Below are positions 12,722-22,666 of a stretch of DNA of 64,000 bases, one piece after another (the first letter of the stretch is position 1; each line of letters starts with the position of its first letter). The translations under genes were made by a program, and so were the position numbers. The notes beneath the pieces are model-generated. The model saw only the letters and a list, made by a program, of their open reading frames with translations, was not told the origin of the DNA and searched no databases. This DNA is from Temnopleurus reevesii (Eukaryota > Echinodermata > Echinoidea > Temnopleuroida > Temnopleuridae), in NCBI GenBank assembly GCA_036244855.1, contig BQKZ01000324.1:12518-76517 (forward strand). Reading direction: 5' to 3'.

Positions 12722-13425
12722 TAAATAGACAATATAACCTTTCTCTATTCCACTGTATGCCCCCTCAACCCACACCACTCTCTGTTTCCCTCTTTGTCTT
12801 TCCATACACCTACCACCTCCAACAGTCTATGGTCTTTTCACTCCATCTTCATCCTAATTGTCTTCCAATCCCTTTGTTCAGCTTCATAAGACAAAGCATC
12901 CTAAAATCATAATAAAAGTCAGACCATGCTGCAAATTGATAGGATTTGAATGAAATCACTCGCCTTCACTCTCCCTCCCCCACACTATTTCCACAGCGGC
13001 CAGATAACATTCTTTCATATACCCCTTCACTATTTCGCTGTTCGCCCCTTACCCATACAACCCTCTCTGTTTCTCTCTTTGTATTTTCGTACACCTACTA
13101 CCTTCAACAGTCTACAGTCTTTTTCTTTCCATCTTCATCCCAATTATCTTTCTAACCCCTTTGTTCAGCTTCATAAGACAAAGCATCCTAAAATCCTAAT
13201 AAAAGTCAGACCATGCTGCAAATTGATAGGATTTAAATTCATCACTCTCCTTCATCCTCCCTCACCATGCTCACTCTCCTCCCAATTCCCTTCTATTATG
13301 TACAGCGACCAGACAACATCCATCCATTATCCCTATGGATGGGGGATTAGGGCCTCCCGTCACCATGGCGATGAGATGAGTCATCATGAGGAGGCAGCAT
13401 CACTAAGATGCTCTTTCTGTCTCAG

Positions 13426-13467
13426 AGTCACGATGATGATGAGGTGGATGAAGATGATAGAACATGA
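13426..13467 (+). other. Possible 42-base micro-exon
   Basis: A good acceptor, CTCTTTCTGTCTCAG, ends at 13425, and a donor-like GTAAGA begins at 13468. Between them one frame reads SHDDDEVDEDDRT and then hits TGA at the junction. Another frame is fully open but Met/Lys-rich. A degenerate GAT repeat could mimic this. Confidence 0.15.
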
Positions 13468-14540
13468 GTAAGAAATGGGCTCCATACAACATTTAGTTAT
13501 TGTACGGTTAAGCTGGAATACACACAGACGAAGACAATTTATTCAATTCACACTGGAACAATATAATCTACATGGTCTCATGCAGAAGCATGGATGAGTT
13601 AACCAATACAGCGGAACTATGATAGTGTTTAATCTCCATACAAAACAGTATGAAGTTACAAGAAAATAGAAGGATTGCGCAATGAGAAGGAACGTATTTT
13701 ACACCTGTATACTTTTCTTCTCTTTTTTACCTCAATAATGATAATAATAACAATAATAGTAATAATTATAATGATAACCTAGATTATTAATAGAACAATA
13801 GAAAAAACAGAAAAAAACATGAAAATCATGAAAATTAGAACTAATTTTATTATTTACCATATAAATATGGGGAACTAGCAAAATAGGTAGATACATTGAT
13901 TTATTGCTGTAGATAAGGTAGTAAAACACACTAATGGTCACAAGTTTATTGTTATCTTCCAATTTTTAATTGGCTGAAATTTTGTAGAATTGCATTGGTG
14001 CAGTAGATTACCAGAGAGGGATGACCCTTGCACTCCTTAACCAGGGGGTTGATTTAATGTCAAAACCTAATCTGCATCTATGCTAATGCAGAGCAGTATG
14101 AATACAGACCTCCCCACCAGGAACTTCAGGGGAAAAGATATGAATTTTGACTATTTTTAGAGCAGTTCAGGGTCATTTCAAAATAATTTTCCTATTTTTC
14201 TTGATAATTCTTCTAAACAGACCTATTGGAAACATAATTTCTCTCCTCTTTTAAACAAATTATTCCTCTTTTTTCCATTATATAAGTTGGGGGTCTGTGA
14301 ATAGCAAAATTATAAGATAAGATTTATTGTTCATTTATTCAGTGATTGATTTATTTATTGGTGTATGCACATAAAAAGTGACCAGCAGTAGATACTGAGA
14401 AGATCAGTGTGCAATAAAAAAATATTAAGGAAGAATGACAACAAATGAGAAGCGGTTCTCAGTAGCAGCTTTTGGAACTCTGCCGTGTTAAAAAAAAATC
14501 ACAAGTTTCACCTTTTGCCCAAGTACTTCAGCTTTTCTTA
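13468..14540. other. No gene recognised
   Basis: AT-rich left flank of the 3 kb element. It contains an (AAT/ATA)-rich stretch at 13733-13780. Confidence 0.4.
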
Positions 14541-14903
14541 TGGGGCTTTCACACTGCGCGTATTCTTCGATTACGTACAGTTACGTACAGTTGCGGAGAG
14601 TTGCGGAGAGATACGCAACTCTACGCAACAATGCGCGATTTATCCGCAGCTGTAAGCAAGTCTCCGTAAAGTAACGCAAAACGGGTCCGCGAGAGTCCGC
14701 AAAAAAATAAAGCATCTGCGGAGAGCAAGAGTCCGCATCTGTAAGCAACTGTACGCCAAGCATACGTAACCATAAGCAACTGTACGCTACACTTTGCGCA
14801 AGTCTCAAAAGGTTGGCGTACAGTTACGCGTAAATGGCGTACACTTGCGTATTGTTACAGAGGTATGGCATACCATTACGTAGATTTACGTGAAATTTCT
14901 TTG

Positions 14904-14960
14904 CGCAGAGAGTCCGCCAAAATATTAAACATGTTTAATTTTTTCGGCGGACTCTCTGCG
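14904..14960. repeat. Perfect 15-bp hairpin within the Harbinger-like element
   Basis: CGCAGAGAGTCCGCC (14904-14918) is the exact reverse complement of 14946-14960. The loop itself contains TTAAACATGTTTAA, a 14-bp palindrome. It may be the fold-back centre of the original element. Confidence 0.8.
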
Positions 14961-15269
14961 GAGATATAGAACGCATCTCTTGCGTAAGTACATGTAATAC
15001 TACGCAACCGAACGCAACTGTATGCAAGTCTCAGCAACTGCACGCATTTCAAGCGCAACTCTACGCCGCACTTGCTCTCAGAGTTGCTGTAATTCATTTC
15101 ATTCACGTAATTAGTTCAATATGTCGCACTAGTAGGCAAGGATTTATTATTGCTTTCCTATCATATGCTTTGATAAGAATTTATAATTCCCTTACATAAC
15201 AATCATATATCTCACGTATTCATAGCACGAAATCATGATGTGTTCGAGGGTACCTTGGAAGGCCAAATT

Positions 15270-15850
15270 TTATTAAATGTTCTCTCATGGTAAAATCTTA
15301 AAAGAAGAGTGTACCTCAAAATATATTTTTTAACGGAAGCAGAAAAATAGTTTAAAGAAAACCAGACAAGTAATAAAAAAGTTGGGAATGTTTTAAGATT
15401 TGAAAAAAATGGGCAAATCAGTGAAAATTTCCCGAGACGTTGCCAATTTGATGACATCATGAGTGCACAAATATACAGAGTTTTCATTATAAATATGGTG
15501 GAAAATTCTTCATTTTTACAGGAAGTTGCAAGGTTTGTATGAATGTAAACATGCAAATTGTGGATCTACATATCTAGATAGAGATATCCTACGGTTAAAG
15601 TTTTGAGGAAATCATTATTTTGGGGAAAAAAAATTAACATTTTATGACAGTGATATGAATGTAATAAATGGTCAGTTGTGCATCTGTGACGTCATCAGTT
15701 GCCAATTTCTTTAAATATATAAACATTCATAACTTTCTTATTAGTTGTCCATTTTTTCTCAAACATTTTTTTTTGTTCTGCTCTTCTAATTTTTCTGCTC
15801 CTGTGGTAGAAACATTATTTTTGGGTAGACTCTCCTTGTAATAGATAAGT
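15270..15850. mobile_element. Degenerate foldback element nested in the 3 kb element
   Basis: The left half and the reverse complement of the right half share, in order: AGCAGAAAAAT, AATAAnAAAGTTnnGAATGTTT, and GATGACnTCAnnnnTGCACA close to a GCCAATTT word. Similarity is interrupted by indels, so ends are approximate. It is an old palindromic MITE, with no coding capacity. Confidence 0.5.
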
Positions 15851-15982
15851 AGGTTATTAATATCTCCCCCGGAGAAATTTCAAGCAACTCGGTTAAAGAG
15901 CGCCAAAAAGAGACATCGGTTAATTAATCAATCAATCAGCCAAGCTTTCATTAAATCTTAAATATTTTTTTTATGTGTTATT

Positions 15983-16111
15983 GGGCCTGTAACATAAAAG
16001 ATGCAATTAAACTTACAACAAATATTTGTCGTATAAGTCTATGGCAAAACATGTACCATAGAGATACAATTAATTGCAACGTTTATTGTATCTCTTTTAT
16101 GTTACAGGCCC
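15983..16111. mobile_element. Palindromic MITE with GGGCCTGTAACATAAAAG ends
   Basis: The left end GGGCCTGTAACATAAAAG recurs inverted at the right end (CTTTTATGTTACAGGCCC). The arms continue inward through GCAATTAA and TCTATGG to a centre near CATGTACC. The flanking ATT on both sides could be a 3-bp target duplication. Length is 129 bp. Confidence 0.85.
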
Positions 16112-16208
16112 ATTATCTTGTATTTACTTATTTATATCACGTTTTTAAAAGGAAATCAACATTCCATTCTATTCAAAGAAAAACAAAAGAAAATCAAAAC
16201 AATCAACG

Positions 16209-16433
16209 ATATTGAAATAATTCTTGCCAACATGGATAAACACTGATTGACAGTGCTGTACCGAGAAGATGTGAAAAAATACACCTGTGGTAATGCACCA
16301 GTCTAGTTATCAGGAGATCAGGGGTTCGAGTCCTTCACGAAAAAGGCATGTGAATTTTTTTTCACAGCTTCTTGGTACAGCACTGTCAATCAGTGTGTAT
16401 CCATTTTGGGATAAGGCAAGAATATTTCAATTA
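16209..16433. mobile_element. Inverted-repeat element enclosing a tRNA-like sequence
   Basis: The left arm (about 16209-16276, containing CACTGATTGACAGTGCTGTA) is matched in reverse by the right arm (about 16352-16433, containing TACAGCACTGTCAATCAGTG). Similarity extends outward through GGATA and CTTGCC to ATTGAAAT. Between the arms, GTGGTAATGCACCAG and GGGGTTCGAGTCC resemble A and B boxes of a tRNA promoter. I cannot fold the middle into a full cloverleaf, so it is not called as a tRNA gene. Confidence 0.7.
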
Positions 16434-17344
16434 ATTATCTTCGCAAACACAAAAATCATTCAATTGATAAATCAACACTATATTATATTACATTTCCATT
16501 AATCAAGTCAAGTAAACAATTAACTCAGTTGTTAGTCAAGAAAATGATGTAAGTGACCATTTAATGTTTTGTAATTTATAGGGGCATTGGTGAAGGATTC
16601 AGTGTGCAGTTCTTTTTACTGAAGAAGGACTCTTGGTCAGAAAAAAACTTTTTTACATTGAAAGCGCAAAATCAGAAGTGTATATAGCTGATGAAAAAAG
16701 GGTTGAGAGAAATCCGGCATCAGATGAGAAAGTTATGAATATTTGAAATTATTTTATTACTGACAACTTTGGGTCGCGTGATATGTCAGCGATCGTGTTG
16801 TTGTTCGTCACTTCTCCACAATAAGCGTATTATATCTTATTGACTTTATATGCTCTGTTTTAAGACTTTGAACACAAAAATAATTAATTTCCTCGACGAA
16901 TTCATCTCCGTGTCTTTATATTCTTAATACTAACTTCTGAAATAATGCTCTTAAAGAAGAGAAAACAAATTATATAGATGGTCTGATAAACAATATATTT
17001 TACAAGAAATATGGATATATATTTTTTTGTATTTGTGCTTTCATGTCTGATTCTCTTGAAAAATTACTGTTTACCACTATCACTTCCGGTAAAGGAATAT
17101 TTTTCTCACTTTTAATTTAAAATTATGATGATACACAAAATTAATATAGCGCTTAATTCCAAACAGGTTAGAAATGTCAAAATCATACAAAGAAGGAAAA
17201 ATAGGTACTGAACTAAAGCTAAAATTGTTATATTACTTCCAAATGCATATGTTATAGCACTTTTAATTACTTTATTTCACAACAGTAACACTCAAAAGAC
17301 TCAAGTTGAAAACAATCTTAAATCCTTTTTAACATCTCTTTTGG
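16434..17344. other. AT-rich interior of the 3 kb element
   Basis: No frame or inverted repeat was resolved. The stretch 16600-16770 holds GAGAAAGTTATGAATATTTG, a word similar to part of the foldback at 15270-15850, so another relic may be here. Confidence 0.35.
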
Positions 17345-17564
17345 GTCTTGATCCTATAATCCGTACACGCAACTATGCGCAACTCTCCGCCTCTCCTACG
17401 TAACTGTGCGCAAATAGGGTACGCAACACTGCGTAATCATGCGTAATCATGCGCGGGTACTACGCCGATGCACTGTTAATTTTTTTTCGAGTACGCAGCA
17501 ATTTTCTGCGGACTGCCTCCGCAACTATACGCAACTGCAAAACACGCGCAGTGTGAAAGCCCCA

Positions 17565-17773
17565 TTAGCAATTGTCTAATTAAACAAAGAAAATCATGTC
17601 ATGTGAAATCAAATGATGATGATACTTGTACACTTCATGAAGAAAGATGCCCAGCTAGTATTACAATAGAGTATGTGATGAGAGATGAAAGGCGGTGGGC
17701 CGAGGATAAACACCCACATCCCAAGATCATTGCCTCATCTCCATTTTAACCCTCCTACTCCCGGTCACACACT
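17565..17773. repeat. Duplicated segment, copy A
   Basis: The core (17648-17773, containing CCCACATCCCAAGATCATTG) closely matches 18988-19113, and weaker similarity extends left to the edge of the 3 kb element. The copy ends one base before the N at 17774. Confidence 0.8.
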
Positions 17774-17970
17774 NTACATACTTGATCCAAGTTTGGTCAA
17801 AATCCGTCCAGCGGTTCTGAACTTATCGCGGTAACAAGGTCCGGACGGACGCACGGACGGACGGACACACGGACGGACGGACGGACGGACGGACGGACGC
17901 ACGGACGGACGGACAAACCGAAAACATAATGCCTCCGGCACCACCTTACGGTGGCGGAGGCATAAAAATC
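17774..17970. repeat. (GGAC)n minisatellite with a flanking GC-rich hairpin
   Basis: After the N, GACGGACGCACGG-type units run from about 17841 to 17913. A near-perfect hairpin follows: TGCCTCCGGCACCACCTTA pairs with its continuation GGTGGCGGAGGCA (about 17930-17961). The Arg/Pro/Ser/Val frame on the minus strand is a translation of the tetranucleotide. It resembles a repeat seen in many marine invertebrate genomes (from memory, not searched). Confidence 0.75.
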
Positions 17971-18281
17971 CTATTATATTACCGAAAATTTCCATTTTCA
18001 GAAAAAGTATCTTATGCTTAGCTTCCATTCACTTTGAATCAATGTACCCATTTTATCTTATAAGCATCCTATTTTCAGTGAAAATGCTACTGGTTGGCAG
18101 CTCTGTCAAGGGAATGGTGCCATGTTGGAATTAGATAACAGCAAGGATGAAGATGAAGTGGTGCGTAGTTCCTTGATATTTCGTACATCAAATGTGATGG
18201 TATAGAACTTACATATAAAACAAGGAGAGAGTGGAAGGCTTGCACAAGAAGAAAAATTTTCTCATCTCTTTTTCCTTAATA

Positions 18282-18420
18282 ATAGTAATAGTAATAATAT
18301 TTCAGATCATTTATAAAGCGCCAAAAGATAAAGAGTACCATTGCCCAAGACGAACATAACAAAATTACTGGGGAAAAGTTTACACTTGAGATTTCTTTGG
18401 AACGTGGCAAAATCATCTGG
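18282..18420 (-). mobile_element. LINE or SINE 3' tail fragment
   Basis: On the minus strand the tail reads TTTTGGCGCTTTATAAATGA and then runs into ATT/ACT trinucleotides. This is the same tail design as the SINEs at 1649 and 2447. No head is recognisable, so only the 3' part survives. Confidence 0.45.
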
Positions 18421-18584
18421 ATCATGAGAGGGATACTGTTCCAAATTTTTGAAGCAGTTACAGAGGAGCCTTTTCAATTTTTTTAGTCTTTCTTAACAAA
18501 CATAAAAGTTTCAAGTATACAGCATCGATTTGATTGTGGATATTTACGCTATTTTGGAATTGCAAAAATACTTGTTGGTTTAAG

Positions 18585-18772
18585 CATGGACCTGGGCGGT
18601 GTTTCACCAAATCGTTCATAAAGTTACGCACAACTTTAAGATCGACTGGTATCAATTCTTTCGCTGAATGCGGGTACTATTATGAATCATTGCGCAAAAG
18701 AAGGGATACCAGTCGAAAGTAAAGTCGTGCATAAAGTCTTTCTTATCTTGGTGAAACACCGCCCTGGTCCAT
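18585..18772. mobile_element. hAT-like palindromic MITE, copy 2, with 8-bp target duplication
   Basis: The ends pair ATGGACCTGGGCGGTGTTTC with the complement of GAAACACCGCCCTGGTCCAT. GGTTTAAG occurs directly outside both ends (18577-18584 and 18773-18780), and an 8-bp duplication is characteristic of hAT elements. The interior shares ACGCACnACTTTA and GACTGGTA words with copies 1 and 3. No coding capacity. Confidence 0.85.
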
Positions 18773-18987
18773 GGTTTAAGTAGTGCAAGGGTCATGCGTA
18801 AAAGGTAAGGTATTATACACCAAAGAAAAACAACATAATTTCAGCCATTTAAAAAGATGAAAATAAAAATAAAACATTAATTAATCTTGTGACTCTATAG
18901 TGCATTTTACTACCTTTTTCATAACAATTATCTAAGACAAGGAAAAACATGTCATAATGAGGATGTTTGTTCACTGCATAGAAGATA
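18773..18987. other. AT-rich flank, possible empty-site paralogue
   Basis: The run CTTTTTCATAACAATTATCTA (about 18912-18932) aligns with CTTTTCTTA joined to GCAATTGTCTA across the 3 kb transposon, as expected for a duplicate lacking the insertion. The match is short and imperfect. Confidence 0.35.
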
Positions 18988-19113
18988 GAAGCCAGCTAGT
19001 ATTACAAGAGAGTGCGTGATGAGAGATGAAAGACAGTGGGCCGAGGAAATACACCCACATCCCAAGATCATTGCCTCATCTCCATTTTAACCCTCCTACT
19101 CCCGGTCACACAC
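18988..19113. repeat. Duplicated segment, copy B
   Basis: It matches 17648-17773 with few differences, including CCAGCTAGTATTACAA and CCTCCTACTCCCGGTCACAC. The sequences to the right of the two copies are unrelated. Confidence 0.8.
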
Positions 19114-19195
19114 AATAAATGCTTGGCATGGGAGTCGATGCCCTGCTCGGTAAACAAAAATAGATGAAGGCATCATGTCAGCCATGGAATAGCAA

Positions 19196-19345
19196 TCAAC
19201 CTCTCGGACCTTGGCCCTGCTTTGTCTTCTCATCGTCTTCATCGCCGTCTTCATCTCCGCGAGCAACCAGATACCGGTCTCCATCTTCATCAAATACAAC
19301 ATCAACACTTGGCAGGGGGGAAGCAACATGGACAGGTGATCCCTT
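19196..19345 (-). other. Possible terminal coding exon (49 codons plus stop)
   Basis: The minus-strand frame has coding-like composition: VHVASPLPSVDVVFDEDGDR, then YLVARGDEDGDEDDEKTKQG, ending QGPRG and TGA at 19196-19198. A TAG sits in frame immediately upstream (19346-19348), so an exon would have to begin at the overlapping TTTAG acceptor. That acceptor lacks a strong pyrimidine tract. The acidic codons vary at third positions and are not a pure repeat, which favours a real exon. I recognise no family, and upstream exons were not found. Confidence 0.3.
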
Positions 19346-20079
19346 CTAAACTTACAGTAAGGCGTGCTGATATGTAGGTGTTAATAGACAGCTAAGAGAA
19401 AAGAAAAGATCACCTCACCTGTCTTTAAAGCTGCTTGGCAAGTCCAGTCATGCACGAGATGGAGTTGACTTTAAGAGTCCTGGTTATTCTCCTTTTTTTA
19501 CAACTGGTTCCCGATTTGAACATACTACGTATGTGCCCTAACATCACACTGCGGAGTTTGGACTGACAATATCTCATTACAGATTCCATGAAATGAGCGA
19601 TGCATCATCTCATAGCTATACACACAATCATTCTGTATCTTCCACTTGAGTAATCAAATGTTTTTAGCCCTCGTCTTCTCATCTATGAACAGTCTACTCT
19701 ACAAGGGTCCTCATGACTTGAGTGACATACAACAGGTTTTTTCTAGTCCCTACCCAGAGCCCCTAGGATGGGTTTTCTACTGACATTAGTGGTTAAATAT
19801 TAACCCGGGATTGGGGCATACATCCAGTCATACTTGGAGTATTAAGCCATACATATTGGCGGGAGCTCTCTACCGGTCTCTTTCTCTCCCCTTGCCGAGA
19901 CCGTGCATTCCAGACCCGATGCTTTCAGTTGCAGCCTGACTTTGACAAGCGATCACACGGTCGACCGAGCCGCATTTTTGGAATTGCTAATGGACTGGTC
20001 TGACCCCTATCCCTTTCTCTCCCTCTGCGTCTATCGCTCTCTCCCCCAGTCTGCATCTCCATCGCCATCATACACAATC
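19346..20079. other. No gene recognised
   Basis: Moderate-GC, unique-looking sequence with no visible repeat. The frame at 19903-20127 has no recognisable feature. Confidence 0.35.
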
Positions 20080-20290
20080 ATTAACATGATTATTCATAAT
20101 TACTATCCCCGTCTGGCACATGCCTGAATATGCATGCCCAATCATGAATATTCATAGAAACTATTGCATTCACCTCCTCATGAATATGCATGCTTGTATA
20201 CATGTACTTCACCAATATTAAAGCATCAATAGCATCCTGCAATACTCATGAATAGATGTTGGGGAATGCTAATGAATATGCATAGATAGT
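20080..20290. promoter_or_regulatory. Cluster of ATGAATATGCAT-like sites, possible cis-regulatory module
   Basis: TGAATATGCAT or close forms occur at 20124, 20181 and 20270, with ATGAATATTCAT at 20143 and ATGATTATTCAT near 20087. Related words return at 21050 and 21074. ATGCAT/ATGAATAT words resemble POU/octamer and homeodomain sites. The palindromic cores and even spacing suggest selection rather than a microsatellite, but the role is inferred. Confidence 0.35.
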
Positions 20291-21594
20291 CAGTCAATGG
20301 ATTGAAGATGCTAATCAAATTACCTTCATGTTGGTAGGATAGATGCCTAACATTGTGGGTACCCAGACCCCATGCAAGCAAGCTACCTGTCTATTATTCA
20401 AGGTGTGAACAACTGACAACATTGTGTGTACACAACCAAGATCTTGTCTCAAAAAAGAACTTCTAAGACTCTCACAAAAAGAATGCCAAAAAGAGAAAAA
20501 TACCTTAGACATCATAGTTTTGTCCTACATTGCTTTTATTCGGTTCCTGAATTTGGGCACTGGAAAAGATCATGAATTGTCCTGAAGACATTATTTCACT
20601 AGTGCAAATGATCAATGAAACTATAAACATCTAAACTTCAACCAATATATAAGGTTATATGAAAGCCATAATGGACAAAAAATATATTTTGAAAAATTAT
20701 TTTTTAAAAGCATACATTTTAACCAAGTAGAAATGAATGTTCACCTTTTCATATTTTCAATTATTTTTCAACATTAATAGTAAAACACAGCTTCACATAA
20801 GTAGCAAAATTGCTTGAAAATAATTTCATCAATTATCAAGAGACAATTATTGACCAAGCCAACCGAATTGAAAGAAATAGAAACTGACAGACAGACAGAT
20901 AAACAAACAAATATTGATGTGTCTAGCATCCTAGCAGTCCGAACCACAATTCTCTCATCATCTCTTCCTGTTGCTTTTCGTTTGAACGGAATAAACAGCA
21001 CTGTGATTGATCGTGCTATGAAAAGCAATGGTCTACAGATGCCTTAACCATGCATATTCATCAAGCCAGTCCCTCATGAATAAACATAAGATGGATGTGG
21101 CCATACTTGGTCAGGCAGGCCAGCTGGGTTGAGGGTAGGCTCCGCCCACAGACTGGCGCAACCAGTGCCATGTCAACATTTTGCGCACGGGCTGGGCTCG
21201 TGATTACCCTCTCAAGAGAGAGGGTCGATGTGAGAAGAGTAGAAAGATGAAGAAGAGATGAAGAGGATTAGAGAGGAGAGGGAAGATGGGTAGTAGAAGT
21301 AGATGGATGTGGGTCGGGTTGAGGAACAAAACACTCCACAACTAGGCCATGAGAAGTTGCAATATAGTTCCAAAATATTTACAAGGAAAGAGACGAAGAC
21401 GATGGGGCAAATGATACAGAACCATTGTAAAACAATGATACAGCAGAAGGGAGGAAGATATGATAAAGGACACAGAGAAAAAAAATAAAATGACTAAAGA
21501 GTATGATTTTAAAGCGATATGAACAATAGCAAAAGGCTTTCAAAGATACAAAAGGGAGGGAATATCCTCATTCAGGGAAAAAAATTGAAATCTG
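20291..21594. other. Unique sequence with a GC box and small hairpins
   Basis: GGCTCCGCCCAC near 21140 is a GC-box (Sp/KLF-like) match. ACCCTCTC...GAGAGAGGGT near 21207-21226 forms a small hairpin. A purine-rich GAAGA/GATGAAG tract follows (21236-21300). It might be promoter-like, but no transcript start could be assigned. Confidence 0.3.
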
Positions 21595-22060
21595 AATATA
21601 CAGCGATATAAGAAAAACCATATCAACATCTACTTTAGATGGCAAACATGAAATATAACAAAATGCTTTTGTTTTAGAAATATCAACGGAAAAACAATAC
21701 CTTTACACAGACAAAATTACAATTCGAAATCCCAATATACAGCAATACATGAAAAACTACATCGTCATCTACTTTAGATAGCAAACATGAAAGATAACAA
21801 AATGGTGTTTTTTTAAATACCAATGGGAAAGCATTTACCTTTTTATAGAAATAATTAAAAATCAAAATCCCAATTTACAGCAATACATGAAAAGCTCTAT
21901 CAACATCTGCTTTAGATAGCAAATATGAAAGATAAAATGTTTTTAAACATACCAAAGGAAAAGCAACATCTTTAAACAGAAAAAAATAATAAAATCCCAA
22001 TGTGCAACGATATATGAAAAACTATATCGACATATACTTTAGATAGCAAACATATTTCTC
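21595..22060. repeat. Tandem repeat, four units of about 139 bp
   Basis: The anchor TACTTTAGATnGCAAACATG recurs near 21631, 21770, 21908 and 22035. Each of the last three is preceded by a CCCAATnTnCAnCnATA...TGAAAA segment. Units are diverged and AT-rich, with no coding signal. Confidence 0.8.
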
Positions 22061-22666
22061 TCCCGATTCACTGATTTGAGAGAAACTTCATGAAGAATTA
22101 GTGATGAGCCAAATAAGATACCATGCAAAGTCAAATCCTATCTCTACCACCCTGTTAAAAATACACAAAACTGTTAAGGTACATTATGCAAATGTGCAAG
22201 TTCCGATATATTTCACTACACTGAAAAGTGACAAAAAAGCACTTAAGAACAAATTACATTTATACTGCCACTCTTCAAAATAAGTTATTGTTATCATTTT
22301 TTAAATACTTTTTATCAATGGTCAGCAAAGATTCTTTATATCTTTACCACTTGGGAAGAGGTTAGGTTTTTATTCAGGGGGTAGTTTTAATTGTTTTTGC
22401 TTCTTACACCTGTAAGTGTTTTCATAATGAAAATGATCTAGAAAATTACATGATTAGATTATGTCAGAGAATACATTTACATAGTTCAATTTCATTTCAT
22501 CTAAAATAAATGTCAACATAATGTAGTACCTCCCCTTTGTGCAAAAAGACTTAAATGCCAACTGAAGATTTTTTTCCAAATATTCTTTTGCAATATTTGT
22601 GCATTGTTTACACTTTTTTGCATATTGTTTGTAAATCATATACAATATATATAATGCCTGCATCCA
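22061..22666. other. No gene recognised
   Basis: AT-rich sequence between two repeat blocks. Confidence 0.4.

Larger units (their letters stand above)
12019..13450. repeat. Tandem repeat, four units of about 290 bp, interrupted by inserted elements
   Basis: The anchor AGCTTCnTAAGACAAAGCAT, with variants, occurs near 12025, 12318, 12880 and 13167. Each is followed by a segment containing AGACCATGCTnCAAATT and then a CT-rich block. Spacings are 293, 562 and 287 bp. The long second interval holds a MITE (12485-12661) and a small foldback (12665-12721). The pyrimidine-rich frames here are not genes. Confidence 0.85.
14541..17564. mobile_element. Non-autonomous DNA transposon (Harbinger-like ends) carrying nested insertions
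   Basis: The terminal inverted repeat TGGGGCTTTCACACTGCGCG at 14541-14560 is matched exactly in reverse at the right end (17545-17564). The trinucleotide TTA lies directly outside both ends (14538-14540 and 17565-17567), consistent with the 3-bp TWA duplications of PIF/Harbinger elements. Sequence near both ends is packed with TACGCAACT/GTACGCAA words in both orientations and is far richer in CpG than the flanks. The central ~2.2 kb (about 15100-17345) lacks these words, is AT-rich and holds other foldback elements, so the original element was probably under 1 kb. No transposase frame is present. Confidence 0.75.

Noticed and set aside
16283..16345. Intact tRNA gene inside an inverted repeat
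   Set aside because: Promoter-box-like words are present, but I could not pair a 7-bp acceptor stem or a proper anticodon arm.
17765..18028. Frame with repeated RPSV units
   Set aside because: It is a translation of the (GGAC)n tetranucleotide array and a hairpin, with an N in the frame.
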